Origin: Candidatus Competibacteraceae bacterium
Lineage (GTDB): Bacteria; Pseudomonadota; Gammaproteobacteria; Competibacterales; Competibacteraceae
DNA length: 64,000 nt
Reading direction: 5' to 3'
Assembly (NCBI GenBank): GCA_016713505.1
Contig: JADJPA010000001.1
Location: 1,116,001-1,180,000 of the forward strand
Shown in pieces: positions 43,548 to 52,453 of this stretch. Position 1 is the stretch's first letter; every line of letters starts with the position of its first letter. Under the pieces are notes generated by a model. That model worked only from the letters and a program-made list of their open reading frames with translations, did no database searches and was not told where the DNA came from. The position numbers and the translations under genes are program-made.

Positions 43548-44306
43548 TCAGCGCTCGCGATGGACTGCAAACGGCGCGAAGGCCTGGCAGACCGGCATCA
43601 CCTCAATGCAATTCAGATTGACGTGAGCGGGTTGGGTCACCGTCCAATAGACGATGTCAGCGATATCTTCCGGCCGCAGCGGTTCGGTGCCTTGATAGGT
43701 CTGGGCCGCCTTATCGCCCTCACCTTTATAACGCACCAGCGAAAACTCGCTTTCCGCCAGACCGGGTTCGATGTTGGTCACCCGCACCCGGCTCCCCACC
43801 AAATCGGCGCGCAAATTGAGCGAAAATTGCCTGACAAACGCCTTGGTGGCGCCGTAGACATTGCCGCCGGGATACGGATAGCTGCCCGCCACCGAGCCGA
43901 TATTGACGATGTGGCCACGATTGCGGGCGACCATTCCCGGCAAGATCGCCCGCGTGCAATACAGCAAACCCTTGATATTGGTGTCGATCATCCGCTGCCA
44001 ATCCTCCATGTCGCACTGGTATGCCGGTTCCAAGCCGAGCGCCAGTCCCGCATTGTTGACCAGCACATCGATGTCGGCGAAAGCGGACGGCAGCGCGGCC
44101 AGGGCTGCGTTAACGGCCGATTCGTCGCGAACATCGAGCGCGAAGGCGTGCACGGAAACCGTCCCGGCCAGCTCGACCCGCAAGGCTTCAAGGCGCTCCA
44201 GGCGCCGCCCGCAAAGGACCAGCCGCCAGCCGTTGGCGGCGAACAACCGGGCGCAGGCCGCGCCGAAGCCGGAGGTAGCGCCAGTGATCAAGGCAACCTG
44301 GGACAT
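43548..44306 (-). CDS. Short-chain dehydrogenase/reductase (YdfG-like)
   Basis: This 252-residue classical SDR has the cofactor loop ITGATSGFGAACARLF, NNAGLALG, and the Ser-Tyr-Lys triad in NIGSVAGSYPYPGGNVYGATKAF. CGRRLERLE after the second strand suggests NADP(H). The overall pattern is closest to YdfG, the NADP+-dependent 3-hydroxy acid / L-allo-threonine dehydrogenase, which also reduces malonic semialdehyde. The ATG complementary to 44304-44306 has AGGAG upstream. It lies 111 bp downstream of cysNC on the same strand and may be transcribed separately. Confidence 0.85.
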   Translation of the reverse strand: MSQVALITGATSGFGAACARLFAANGWRLVLCGRRLERLEALRVELAGTVSVHAFALDVRDESAVNAALAALPSAFADIDVLVNNAGLALGLEPAYQCDMEDWQRMIDTNIKGLLYCTRAILPGMVARNRGHIVNIGSVAGSYPYPGGNVYGATKAFVRQFSLNLRADLVGSRVRVTNIEPGLAESEFSLVRYKGEGDKAAQTYQGTEPLRPEDIADIVYWTVTQPAHVNLNCIEVMPVCQAFAPFAVHRER

Positions 44307-44417
44307 CAGAAGTCTCCTCTTGCTGTCACAGCCCAGCGCGAGCTGGGCTCGAATCTCCGAGCGAGCGCGACGACCGTCGACGCGGAGTTTGTTGCCACGG
44401 CCTCCCCGCAAACGTTG

Positions 44418-46340
44418 CTAATTTCCCCGCAAGATCCGCCGTTCGCTGAGATAGCCTAACAGGCGTTCCAGGCACATTTCGACCGCTTCACTTTCGGTAT
44501 CGAGCGCCAGCTCCGGCCGTTCGGGCGCTTCGTAGGGCGAATCGATCCCCGTGAAATCCCGAATTACGCCGGCGCGCGCCTTGGCGTACAAACCCTTTGG
44601 ATCGCGGCGCTCGCAGGCTTCCAGCGAGGCCCGTACATAGACCTCGACAAACTCGCCTTCCTGCACCAGCTCCCGCACCAATGCCCGGTCGGCTCGAAAC
44701 GGCGAGATGAAGGCGGTAATCACGATCAAGCCGGAATCGACGAACAACGCCGCCACTTCTCCGATGCGTCGGATGTTTTCGATGCGGTCCTCTCTGGAAA
44801 AGCCTAAATCCTGATTGAGTCCGTGGCGCACGTTATCGCCGTCCAGCAAATAGCTGTGATAGCCCCGTTGCAGCAGCCGTTGTTCCAAACCGTTGGCCAG
44901 CGTCGATTTTCCCGAGCCCGACAGGCCGGTCAACCAGATCACGCACGGTTGCTGCGCCTTCTGATTGGCCCGTTGCAACTTGGTCACCTTGTGATCGTGC
45001 CAGACCACGTTGCGCGATTTGTCCACCAGGGGCTGGGCGACTGGCCGCACGATCATCCCCGCGCCGACCGTGGCGTTGCTAACCCGGTCGATGATGACGA
45101 AGCCACCGGTGCCCGGAATTTCCTCGTAAGCATCGAAGGGAATCGGCTGGTTCAGGGCAAAACGGCAATAACCGATCTCGTTCAGGCCCAACTCGTCGAC
45201 CCGCTGGTGTTCCAGCGTGTTGACATCGATCCGATGGTGCAGCAGGCTGGGAACGGCGGGGATCAGCCGGGTTCCGATTTTCAGATCGTACTGCCGGCCC
45301 GGCAACAGGGGCGCATCCGCCATCCAGACTACCCGCGCATCGAAGGTATCGGCCACCGCCGGCAGCCGGTTCGGATCGACCAATAAATCGCCGCGACTGA
45401 CATCGATCTCATCGCGCAAGGTCAAGGTCACCGCCTGACCGGCGAAAGCTTCGGGCAGTTCGCCCCGGTCGGTGACGATAGCGGTCACCTGGCTGCGCCG
45501 CCCCGAGGGAAACGCCACCACCGGATCGCCGGGTCGCACCTTGCCGGCGGCGATGGTGCCGCAGAAACCGCGAAAATCCAGGTTGGGCCGGTTGACGAAC
45601 TGCACCGGAAACCGGAAGTCGCGCAGATTGCGGTCGGCGGCGACTTCCACTTCTTCCAGCAGTTGCAACAAACACGGTCCGTCATACCAAGGCATGGCCT
45701 TCGAGCGCTGCGCCACGTTATCGCCGCGCAGGGCGGAGACGGGCACGCAACGCACGTCCCGCACCCCCAGCTTATCCACGAAATTGCAGTAATCCTCGCG
45801 AATTCGTTCGAATACCGCCCGATCAAATCCGATCAAATCCATTTTGTTGATCGCCAGCACCAGATGGCGGATACCCAGCAGCGACACGATAAAACTGTGG
45901 CGACGGGTTTGCACTTGCACGCCCTTGCGCGCGTCCACCAGCAAGATGGCCAGTTGCGCGGTTGAGGCGCCGGTCGCCATGTTGCGGGTGTACTGCTCGT
46001 GGCCGGGCGTGTCGGCGATGATGAACTTGCGCTTTTCAGTGGAAAAATAGCGGTAGGCGACATCGATGGTGATGCCCTGCTCGCGCTCGGCCTGCAAGCC
46101 GTCCACCAGCAGCGCCAAATCCAATTCCTCGCCGGTGGTGCCGTATTTGACGGTATCGCGGCGCACGGCGGCCAACTGGTCTTCATAAATCAACTGGGTG
46201 TCGTACAGCAATCGCCCGATCAGCGTACTTTTGCCGTCATCGACACTACCGCAGGTAATAAAGCGCAGCAGGTCCTTCCGCTCGTGAGCCTCAAGATAAG
46301 CGGTAATATCTTGCTCGATTAAGGGAGAAGCGTGCGACAT
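44418..46340 (-). CDS. cysNC: Bifunctional ATP sulfurylase GTPase subunit / APS kinase (CysNC)
   Basis: This 640-residue fusion joins CysN, the GTPase subunit of ATP sulfurylase, to CysC, adenylylsulfate kinase, giving APS and then PAPS. The CysN half (1-430) has GSVDDGKSTLIGRLLYD, DTPGHEQYTRNMATGAS and NKMDL GTPase motifs. The CysC half (about 450-640) has WLTGLSGSGKSTLANGLE and ITAFISPFRADR. It resembles NodQ-type fusions. Its partner CysD is upstream on the same strand, but an unrelated 1.9-kb gene separates them. PAPS can feed sulfite formation or sulfotransferases. Confidence 0.95.
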   Translation of the reverse strand: MSHASPLIEQDITAYLEAHERKDLLRFITCGSVDDGKSTLIGRLLYDTQLIYEDQLAAVRRDTVKYGTTGEELDLALLVDGLQAEREQGITIDVAYRYFSTEKRKFIIADTPGHEQYTRNMATGASTAQLAILLVDARKGVQVQTRRHSFIVSLLGIRHLVLAINKMDLIGFDRAVFERIREDYCNFVDKLGVRDVRCVPVSALRGDNVAQRSKAMPWYDGPCLLQLLEEVEVAADRNLRDFRFPVQFVNRPNLDFRGFCGTIAAGKVRPGDPVVAFPSGRRSQVTAIVTDRGELPEAFAGQAVTLTLRDEIDVSRGDLLVDPNRLPAVADTFDARVVWMADAPLLPGRQYDLKIGTRLIPAVPSLLHHRIDVNTLEHQRVDELGLNEIGYCRFALNQPIPFDAYEEIPGTGGFVIIDRVSNATVGAGMIVRPVAQPLVDKSRNVVWHDHKVTKLQRANQKAQQPCVIWLTGLSGSGKSTLANGLEQRLLQRGYHSYLLDGDNVRHGLNQDLGFSREDRIENIRRIGEVAALFVDSGLIVITAFISPFRADRALVRELVQEGEFVEVYVRASLEACERRDPKGLYAKARAGVIRDFTGIDSPYEAPERPELALDTESEAVEMCLERLLGYLSERRILRGN

Positions 46341-46458
46341 GATAATAGATTAGCCCGTGGCCGAAATGGGTGAAAAGGAAGATCCAGGCAAGAGAGCGCT
46401 GCAATTTCAAGCGGAATGACTATTCGCGAGTGCCATCTGCTTCATGAGTTCCAATAAA

Positions 46459-48321
46459 TTATTGTTTTGACAACAGGATAAATCCAATATGACCGGCTTT
46501 GACCGTCCATTTGAAGTCGCCTTTGGCAGTGGCATCGTCCAGCTTAAGCAACTTGGCTTTTGGTGAAGGAACGACTGTAAAATCCAAATCACCTTGCTCG
46601 CCCAAATTGAATAAAGTCAGCAAATACTTTCCCTGCCATTCGTGTGCTGTGAACGCCCAATCAGGCCCCTCAACGAGCTCTTTATAATCGGGCCACACAT
46701 GCTGGACGGCTTGATCGGTCGGCATGTCGTGCAATTTAAAAAGATCATCAACCCGCCGGCCTCGTTGATAAAAGTTTTCGTAGGCGAACACCTCTTTCAT
46801 GGTATCCGCAAGCGTAATCCAATGATCCGCCTCCAGATTGTGAGGAGCATAGAGCACGATGCCCTCCGCCCCGGAAGCCAATGCCCCTAGAATCTGCTGC
46901 CGGACCCGCAAGGGCGGTTGATCTTGATTGAGGCCGGGATAACGGATTAATAACAGCGGCCATAACTGCGCTTTCGTCTTTCGCGCTTCCAGGGTCTCCC
47001 GCCAGCCTCGGGTATATTGCATTAACAGCTTGACATTAGCGCCATCATAACCAAAGTACAGCTGCGGCATGATGAGGTCCACATCATCCGCCAGCAAGGA
47101 ATTATCGTTGCCCAGGGCCGCAGCGGATTTCGGGTTGGCGCCATAACTTCGACCCGTGGTCACTCCAAAACGAACCCCTGGAGCTCTTTTCCTCAATCCC
47201 TCTCTGATCTGCTTGATATACGCACTGGTTTGCTGGCTGTTGAATTGTTTCCACCGCTCGTAGATGGCGCTGATCGCTGGATCTTTGGAGTTATGGGTTT
47301 GCAGTTTTTGCGCGGAAAAATACCGCCGAAAAGCGGCGAATTTATCAGCGCTGATCTGATATTCTTCTTGGAATCTTTTGACCGCCTTGTCACAAAACCC
47401 GTCAACGCCTGTCGGCTCGTAATCGATCACCGCCATGCCGTCACCCTGTAAGGCATTGTTGGCGAGTTCCTCAACGCCCGCCACAGGAGCTTTTGGAGAC
47501 AGCTCCAGGCTGGCTTGCGGGCAAGCAAACCGGCCGGGTAACGCTTCGCCGCTCACCTGGCTATCCATGACCTGCGGCGATGCAAAAGCGGTATGATCGG
47601 TGTAACCTCCCACCGCGATGTTTCTTTTCTTCAGGGCAGCAAAAAAAATCTTATCGGTGGCTTTCTGAGTAAAATTGATGCCAGCCGCCTGGAAAAAATC
47701 AGCAATGCCGTCGCTGGCTGCTCCAGCGCGATAGAAGCTGTAATCCCACAAGCCAATGGTGGTGGTTCTGGGGTGAACCTGGGTCGGGTTGAAGTGCGAA
47801 ATACGCAAAGGCCATCGCCAGTTATAAGATCGGCTTTTATCTCGTAACGTTAAATGCACATAGGCATTTTCATTAGAGATTGCAAGAGGCACACTCACAA
47901 AAAAAGACTGATATTGCCAGTCTGAATTGATTCTTTCTCCGGGTTTACCCAGTAAATTAGCGTTACTGACCTGAAAGGCCAATGAAAAATAATTCCTACC
48001 GCGTTCCTGGCGAGATTCAAAGGCAGTCTGCTTGAAAACGCCAGCGTTACTGATCAGTTGCATCCCTTGAGGAAAATCCCATTCCAGGCTGATATCGTGA
48101 TCGGCGCTTTGCTTTCGAACAGATTCCGCAGCCTGCAAAGCGAGCGTCAACATCTGTGTTTGATCGCCCACCAGCTTGACCGTCGTATCGCTGTTTAAGG
48201 AAGCTGGAATAAGGATTGCGTTCCAATCGGGCGTATCAGCCAATAGACCCACCCTTAACTCGACTATCATAAATAGCAATAGCAGAGAAAAGATAAGTTT
48301 ATTGCAAATAGCTTGCTTCAT
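46459..48321 (-). CDS. Secreted glycosidase-like (TIM-barrel) protein of unknown function
   Basis: This 620-residue protein has an N-terminal signal or anchor (residues 9-28, IFSLLLLFMIVELRVGLLA). A beta-rich domain of about 160 residues follows, then a region whose spacing suggests a TIM barrel of the glycoside-hydrolase-like type: GLWDYSFYRAGAASDGIADF, IAVGGYTDHTAF, GMAVIDYEPTGVDGFCDKAV with candidate acids, FGVTTGRSYG, VDLIMPQLYFGYDG and GAEGIVLYAPHN. A small beta domain ends it. I cannot name a family. The gene is AT-richer than its neighbours and separates cysD from cysNC, suggesting insertion into the operon. Confidence 0.65.
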   Translation of the reverse strand: MKQAICNKLIFSLLLLFMIVELRVGLLADTPDWNAILIPASLNSDTTVKLVGDQTQMLTLALQAAESVRKQSADHDISLEWDFPQGMQLISNAGVFKQTAFESRQERGRNYFSLAFQVSNANLLGKPGERINSDWQYQSFFVSVPLAISNENAYVHLTLRDKSRSYNWRWPLRISHFNPTQVHPRTTTIGLWDYSFYRAGAASDGIADFFQAAGINFTQKATDKIFFAALKKRNIAVGGYTDHTAFASPQVMDSQVSGEALPGRFACPQASLELSPKAPVAGVEELANNALQGDGMAVIDYEPTGVDGFCDKAVKRFQEEYQISADKFAAFRRYFSAQKLQTHNSKDPAISAIYERWKQFNSQQTSAYIKQIREGLRKRAPGVRFGVTTGRSYGANPKSAAALGNDNSLLADDVDLIMPQLYFGYDGANVKLLMQYTRGWRETLEARKTKAQLWPLLLIRYPGLNQDQPPLRVRQQILGALASGAEGIVLYAPHNLEADHWITLADTMKEVFAYENFYQRGRRVDDLFKLHDMPTDQAVQHVWPDYKELVEGPDWAFTAHEWQGKYLLTLFNLGEQGDLDFTVVPSPKAKLLKLDDATAKGDFKWTVKAGHIGFILLSKQ

Positions 48322-48429
48322 GCTGAAAGGGTATCCGTATTATCAAGCTCGACTCAAATTTAACAGCGCTTTACAAGGTTCAAAGAATGCATGAGGCTGA
48401 GTTCGAAAGTCAGTACTATCTTCTCGATT

Positions 48430-49338
48430 CTAGAAATACCCTTGCCGCTTTTTCTCCTCCATCGAACCGACCGCATCATGATCGATCAAGCGGCCCTGGC
48501 GCTCTGAATGACGGGTCAGCAGCATTTCCTGAATGATTTCCGGCAAGGTCGCGGCCCGAGAACGAACCGCGCCGGTCAGCGGATAGCAACCCAGGGTGCG
48601 GAACCGGACCCATTCCTGTTGCGGGACTTCACTTGGCGCCAGCGGCATTCGCTCGTCGTCGACCATCAGCAGGGTTCCTTCACGCTCCACAACCGGGCGC
48701 TGGGCCGACAAATATAAAGGCACGATCGGAATGCTTTCCAGGTGGATATATTGCCAAATATCCAGTTCGGTCCAATTGGACAGCGGAAAAACCCGGATGC
48801 TTTCCCCTTTGTGAACCCGCCCGTTATACAGATTCCACAGCTCGGGCCGCTGGTTCTTGGGGTCCCAGCGATGGTTGCGGTCGCGAAATGAATACACCCG
48901 TTCCTTGGCTCGGGAACGCTCCTCATCGCGGCGGGCCCCACCAAAGGCTGCATCGAAATCGTGCAATGCCAACGCCTGCTTCAACGCCTGGGTTTTCATG
49001 ACGTCGGTATAGACCCGCGAGCCATGCGTGAACGGGTTGATCCCCTGACGGACGCCTTCTTCATTGGTGTAGACGAGCAATTCCAGCCCCAACCGTTTCG
49101 CTTGCTCGTCGCGAAAACGGATCATGTCCCGGAATTTCCAGGTCGTGTCGATGTGAAGGAGCGGGAAAGGCGGCTTGCCAGGATAAAAAGCCTTGAGCGC
49201 CAGATGTAGCATCACCGAGGAGTCTTTGCCGATCGAATACAGCATGACCGGTTTTTCAAACTCGGCGGCCACTTCGCGGATGATATGAATGCTCTCGGCT
49301 TCGAGCTGTTTGAGGTGGGTCAGTTGGTAAGGATTCAT
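48430..49338 (-). CDS. cysD: Sulfate adenylyltransferase subunit 2 (CysD)
   Basis: CysD (302 residues, the same length as E. coli CysD) forms APS from sulfate and ATP. The PP-loop is VMLYSIGKDSSVMLHLA, followed by DAAFGGARRDEERSRAKERVYSFRD in parts and the closing SERQGRLIDHDAVGSMEEKKRQGYF in parts. The ATG complementary to 49336-49338 was preferred over a TTG 18 codons upstream, as it matches the family start. The ribosome-binding site is weak. It belongs with cysNC, from which it is separated by the glycosidase-like gene, and follows an RfaH-like gene. Confidence 0.95.
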   Translation of the reverse strand: MNPYQLTHLKQLEAESIHIIREVAAEFEKPVMLYSIGKDSSVMLHLALKAFYPGKPPFPLLHIDTTWKFRDMIRFRDEQAKRLGLELLVYTNEEGVRQGINPFTHGSRVYTDVMKTQALKQALALHDFDAAFGGARRDEERSRAKERVYSFRDRNHRWDPKNQRPELWNLYNGRVHKGESIRVFPLSNWTELDIWQYIHLESIPIVPLYLSAQRPVVEREGTLLMVDDERMPLAPSEVPQQEWVRFRTLGCYPLTGAVRSRAATLPEIIQEMLLTRHSERQGRLIDHDAVGSMEEKKRQGYF

Positions 49339-49436
49339 GAGCGCGAGTGCTTCTTCGGGCAAGAGCGTTGCCCGGTCAGTTTCACAGTTCAAAAGAGAGT
49401 GGCTTTGCGGCAGGCAACAGCAAAGGTTTCAAAGAG

Positions 49437-49964
49437 TCAACTTAAAGGCGCCAACATATCCAGCGGCAACGCGACCGCGTTCGAGCGTCCGAGCAATTCC
49501 AGCAACACCAGCGCCCGGCGTTCGCCGTCCAGGCTTAGCAGTTCCGCCTCGCAGCCGGCGAACGGCCCTTCCAAAACGCACACGCGGGCGCCTGGCACCA
49601 GCGGGGCTGGCAATTCCAGCACACCGTCACCGCCAGGGCAAAGCCGGCGCAGTTCGGCCATCACCGCCTCCGGCACCGGCTGCGGCTCGCCGCCGAAGCG
49701 CACCAAACCGATCACGCCTCGGGTCGAGCGGATCGGCCGCAGATCATCCTGGCCCGGCACGGCTTGCAGGAACAGGTAACGCGGGAACATGGGTTCTATC
49801 ACCTCTTGCCATTGGCCCCGCAACCGGCGCCGCGAGCGCACGCGGGGCAGGAAGGCGCGATAGCTTTGCCGTTCAAGCTGCTCGGCCGCTTCCGCTTCGC
49901 GACGGGGCTTGCTGAACACCGCAAACCAGAACGTCGCCGGCTGGTGGCTGAAGGCTTGAGGCAT
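49437..49964 (-). CDS. RfaH/NusG-like transcription antitermination factor
   Basis: This 175-residue NusG paralogue has an NGN domain (FWFAVFSKPRREAEAAEQLE, YRAFLPRVRSRRR, PMFPRYLFLQ, RSTRGVIGLVRFGGEP) and a C-terminal KOW domain (ARVCVLEGPFAGCEAELLSL). The length and the KPRRE opening match RfaH-type specialised factors that let RNA polymerase read through long envelope polysaccharide operons, rather than housekeeping NusG. The ATG complementary to 49962-49964 follows GGAG. It lies 98 bp upstream of cysD. Specialised NusG paralogues are often encoded at the head of the operon they control. Confidence 0.85.
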   Translation of the reverse strand: MPQAFSHQPATFWFAVFSKPRREAEAAEQLERQSYRAFLPRVRSRRRLRGQWQEVIEPMFPRYLFLQAVPGQDDLRPIRSTRGVIGLVRFGGEPQPVPEAVMAELRRLCPGGDGVLELPAPLVPGARVCVLEGPFAGCEAELLSLDGERRALVLLELLGRSNAVALPLDMLAPLS

Positions 49965-50045
49965 GGACACTCCGCAGGAATACGACAAAAGGCGCATTTT
50001 AGCGAGACCGCCCGCACAAAGAAAGCCGGCGATCCCCACCATCGT

Positions 50046-50951
50046 TCAGCCAAGCTCCGCCAACAAGCGAGCGATCATGTCTTCAGCTTGCGTGCGATAA
50101 CCGCCGCCGAATAAATTGAGATGGTTGAGAACGTGGTACAGATTGTACAGCGTGCGCCGCAGCGGATAACCGGCTTGCAAGGGTAGCGCCTCGCGATAAG
50201 CGTCATAAAAGCCTGCGGGAAAACCGCCGAACAGCTCGGTCATGGCCAGATCGGCTTCGCGGTCACCGTAATAGACGGCCGGATCAAAGATCACTGGCTC
50301 TCCGGTGCGCGCGCACCCGACATTACCGCGCCAAAGGTCACCGTGCAATAGCGCGGGAACCGGGTGGTAGCCGGCGAACAACCCATCCAGTCGCTCCCGC
50401 AGGCGCTCGCCCTGGCGTTGCAAGTTACCGCCATGCCCGTGGCTGGCGGCCAGATCGAGCTGATAGCCCAGACGGCGCTCGCGCCAGAATTCCGGCCAAC
50501 TTTCGAAGCGGCCGTTGCGCTGTGGCGTGGAGCCAATCGTATTATCCCGATGCCAGCCGAAATAAGGTTGCGCTCGGGCGTGCAGTAGCGCCAGCTGGCG
50601 TCCCAGCAGTTCCATCGCTGTCGCGCCACCCCCGTCCAGCGGTAGATACTCCAACGCCAGATAAGCCTGCTGCCCGATAGCGCCATGACCGATCGGTTTC
50701 GGTACTCGCACGGTCGCGGTCGCGGCCAGTTCCGCCAAACCCGCCGCTTCGGCTTCGAACATCGCTTTACCGGCGCCGGTATTGAGCTTGACGAAATAGT
50801 GGCGTTCGCCGTCACCCACCCGCCAAGCCTGATTGATACAACCGCCGCCGATCGCCTGTCGGCTGCGAACGCTAAATGGCGCGGCGGTCGCTATGCTGAT
50901 CTGTTGCCCCAAGGCGGCCCATAAATCCGGAATGCGCTCTTCGGAGTGCAT
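50046..50951 (-). CDS. Fructosamine kinase family protein
   Basis: This 301-residue protein belongs to the fructosamine/ketosamine-3-kinase family with an aminoglycoside-phosphotransferase fold. RQAIGGGCINQAWRV is the glycine loop, YFVKLN the ATP-binding lysine, and PALLHGDLWRGNVG with VIFDPAVYYGDREADLAMTELF in parts the catalytic HGDLW and DP(A)xYYG motifs. It phosphorylates sugar-amine adducts on proteins, which makes them unstable and so repairs glycation. It is 2 nt downstream of the following phosphatase-like gene, in the same transcription unit. Confidence 0.9.
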   Translation of the reverse strand: MHSEERIPDLWAALGQQISIATAAPFSVRSRQAIGGGCINQAWRVGDGERHYFVKLNTGAGKAMFEAEAAGLAELAATATVRVPKPIGHGAIGQQAYLALEYLPLDGGGATAMELLGRQLALLHARAQPYFGWHRDNTIGSTPQRNGRFESWPEFWRERRLGYQLDLAASHGHGGNLQRQGERLRERLDGLFAGYHPVPALLHGDLWRGNVGCARTGEPVIFDPAVYYGDREADLAMTELFGGFPAGFYDAYREALPLQAGYPLRRTLYNLYHVLNHLNLFGGGYRTQAEDMIARLLAELG

Positions 50952-50953
50952 CC

Positions 50954-51748
50954 TCAGCCGTTACCCTTGGCTGATAATTTCAGCGTCTTGGGCAAGCGAA
51001 CGTCCATGGCGATCGGTAAATGATCGGAATAGGTGTGCGCTTCCAGCACTTTGACCCGCTCGACCGTGATCGAGGACGAGACCAGAATGTGATCGAGCTG
51101 TCGGTCCGGTTGCCAGCTGGGAAAGGTATAAAGCCCCGGACTCGGATCGTGCAGGCGGCCCGCTTCCAGCAGGGCTTTCATTTCCGGACTGTCCGAGCCG
51201 CAGTTCAAATCCCCCATCAGGATCAAGTGCCCGTATTCGCGCACCAGCTCCGCCACGAACTCGAACTGGCGCAACCGGCCGCGCCGTCCCAACGCCATGT
51301 GCAGGATCAAGACGTGCAAGGCGTTCGCGCCGGCCCCGAACCGCACCTCCAACACCCCCCGACCGGGAATCAAACCCGGTAGTTTATATTCCGTGATGGC
51401 GGCTGGCCGTAGCCGGCTTAACAGCGCGTTGCCATGTTGGGAGATCATGCCGATCTTGCGATTGGACTGATCGAACACGTAGCTGAAACCGGCGTTATCC
51501 GCCAGATATTTGACTTGATTGACGAAACCGCTGCGCAGGCTGCCGGCGTCCACTTCCTGCAAGCCGACGATATCGTAATCGGACAGCAGCCGGGCGATGC
51601 GGTCGAGGTTGAGCATCCGCGACGGTACCGGCACGATATGCTTCCAACTGCGCGTGACGTACTCGGAATATTTACTGGTCGACAGCCCGCTTTGGATGTT
51701 GTAGCTGAGCAGCCGCAACCGGCGCGTTCCGTTTGGCGCGGCCTTCAT
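50954..51748 (-). CDS. Endonuclease/exonuclease/phosphatase family protein
   Basis: This 264-residue protein has the EEP (DNase I-like) fold. LRLLSYNIQSGLS opens it. IVGLQEVDAGS carries the metal-binding glutamate, ILMGDLNCGSDSPEM the catalytic asparagine region and YSDHLPIAMDV the general-base histidine. No signal peptide is visible, so it should be cytosolic. The substrate could be a phosphodiester in nucleic acid or lipid. It is 2 nt upstream of the fructosamine kinase gene and 29 nt downstream of dsbA. Confidence 0.85.
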   Translation of the reverse strand: MKAAPNGTRRLRLLSYNIQSGLSTSKYSEYVTRSWKHIVPVPSRMLNLDRIARLLSDYDIVGLQEVDAGSLRSGFVNQVKYLADNAGFSYVFDQSNRKIGMISQHGNALLSRLRPAAITEYKLPGLIPGRGVLEVRFGAGANALHVLILHMALGRRGRLRQFEFVAELVREYGHLILMGDLNCGSDSPEMKALLEAGRLHDPSPGLYTFPSWQPDRQLDHILVSSSITVERVKVLEAHTYSDHLPIAMDVRLPKTLKLSAKGNG

Positions 51749-51777
51749 TACCTGCGACCTCCCTGCCTGAGAACCGC

Positions 51778-52407
51778 TTATCGGGCCAGTAAAAAATCCA
51801 CGACTTCAAACATGCGCTGCGCGAGCACTTCGTACCGACCGTTGACGAACACCGCCGGCACGCCTCGTACCCGATAGCGCTGCGCCACCAACTGATCGCC
51901 CCGCAACAAACGCGTTTCGGTCTGAAATGACTGGTAAGCCTTGCGAAAGGCGTCCTGATTCACGCCCTGTTCGGCGAAAAACCCCGCCAGCTCGTCTTCC
52001 GTGCCGAGCTTACGCCGTTCCTTGTGGATAGCGTCGAACAGCGGCTGATGAATCTTGTCCAGCACGCCCAGCGCTTCGGCGGCGTAGTAAGCGCGAGCGG
52101 CGGACTCGTAACTCGGATCGAAACCGCCCGATACCGGGATTCGGACCAACACCACATTCTCCGGCTTGCGTTTGAGCCATTCCTGAATGACCGTTTCCAG
52201 TTGATAACAATGCGGGCAGCGGTACGAGAACAGCTCGACGACTTCGATCTTGTCGGGGACCGAACTCGGCACCGGCGTCGAAAGCCGCACATAGTCCTTG
52301 CCCTCCTGAAATGACGGCGGCGCAGCGGCGGGATCGGCCGCGCGCAAGCCAGACAACGGTAACACGCACGCCAGCAGAACCAGCACCAGGCGAAGAAACA
52401 GGGTCAT
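51778..52407 (-). CDS. dsbA: Thiol:disulfide interchange protein DsbA
   Basis: DsbA (209 residues) is the periplasmic dithiol oxidase. The signal peptide (1-24) ends in GLRAA. The redox pair is Cys64/Cys67 in ELFSYRCPHCYQLE, and the cis-proline loop is RVRGVPAVFVNG. The helical insert of DsbA lies between. The ATG complementary to 52405-52407 was chosen for the signal peptide. The frame is open further upstream, but inside ccsB. It follows ccsB by 46 nt. The grouping with cytochrome c maturation genes is common because both act on periplasmic cysteines. Confidence 0.92.
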   Translation of the reverse strand: MTLFLRLVLVLLACVLPLSGLRAADPAAAPPSFQEGKDYVRLSTPVPSSVPDKIEVVELFSYRCPHCYQLETVIQEWLKRKPENVVLVRIPVSGGFDPSYESAARAYYAAEALGVLDKIHQPLFDAIHKERRKLGTEDELAGFFAEQGVNQDAFRKAYQSFQTETRLLRGDQLVAQRYRVRGVPAVFVNGRYEVLAQRMFEVVDFLLAR

Positions 52408-52453
52408 GAATAGCTCTCTTTCATTCACAGCGAAACCAAAGGTCGGGGTTCGG

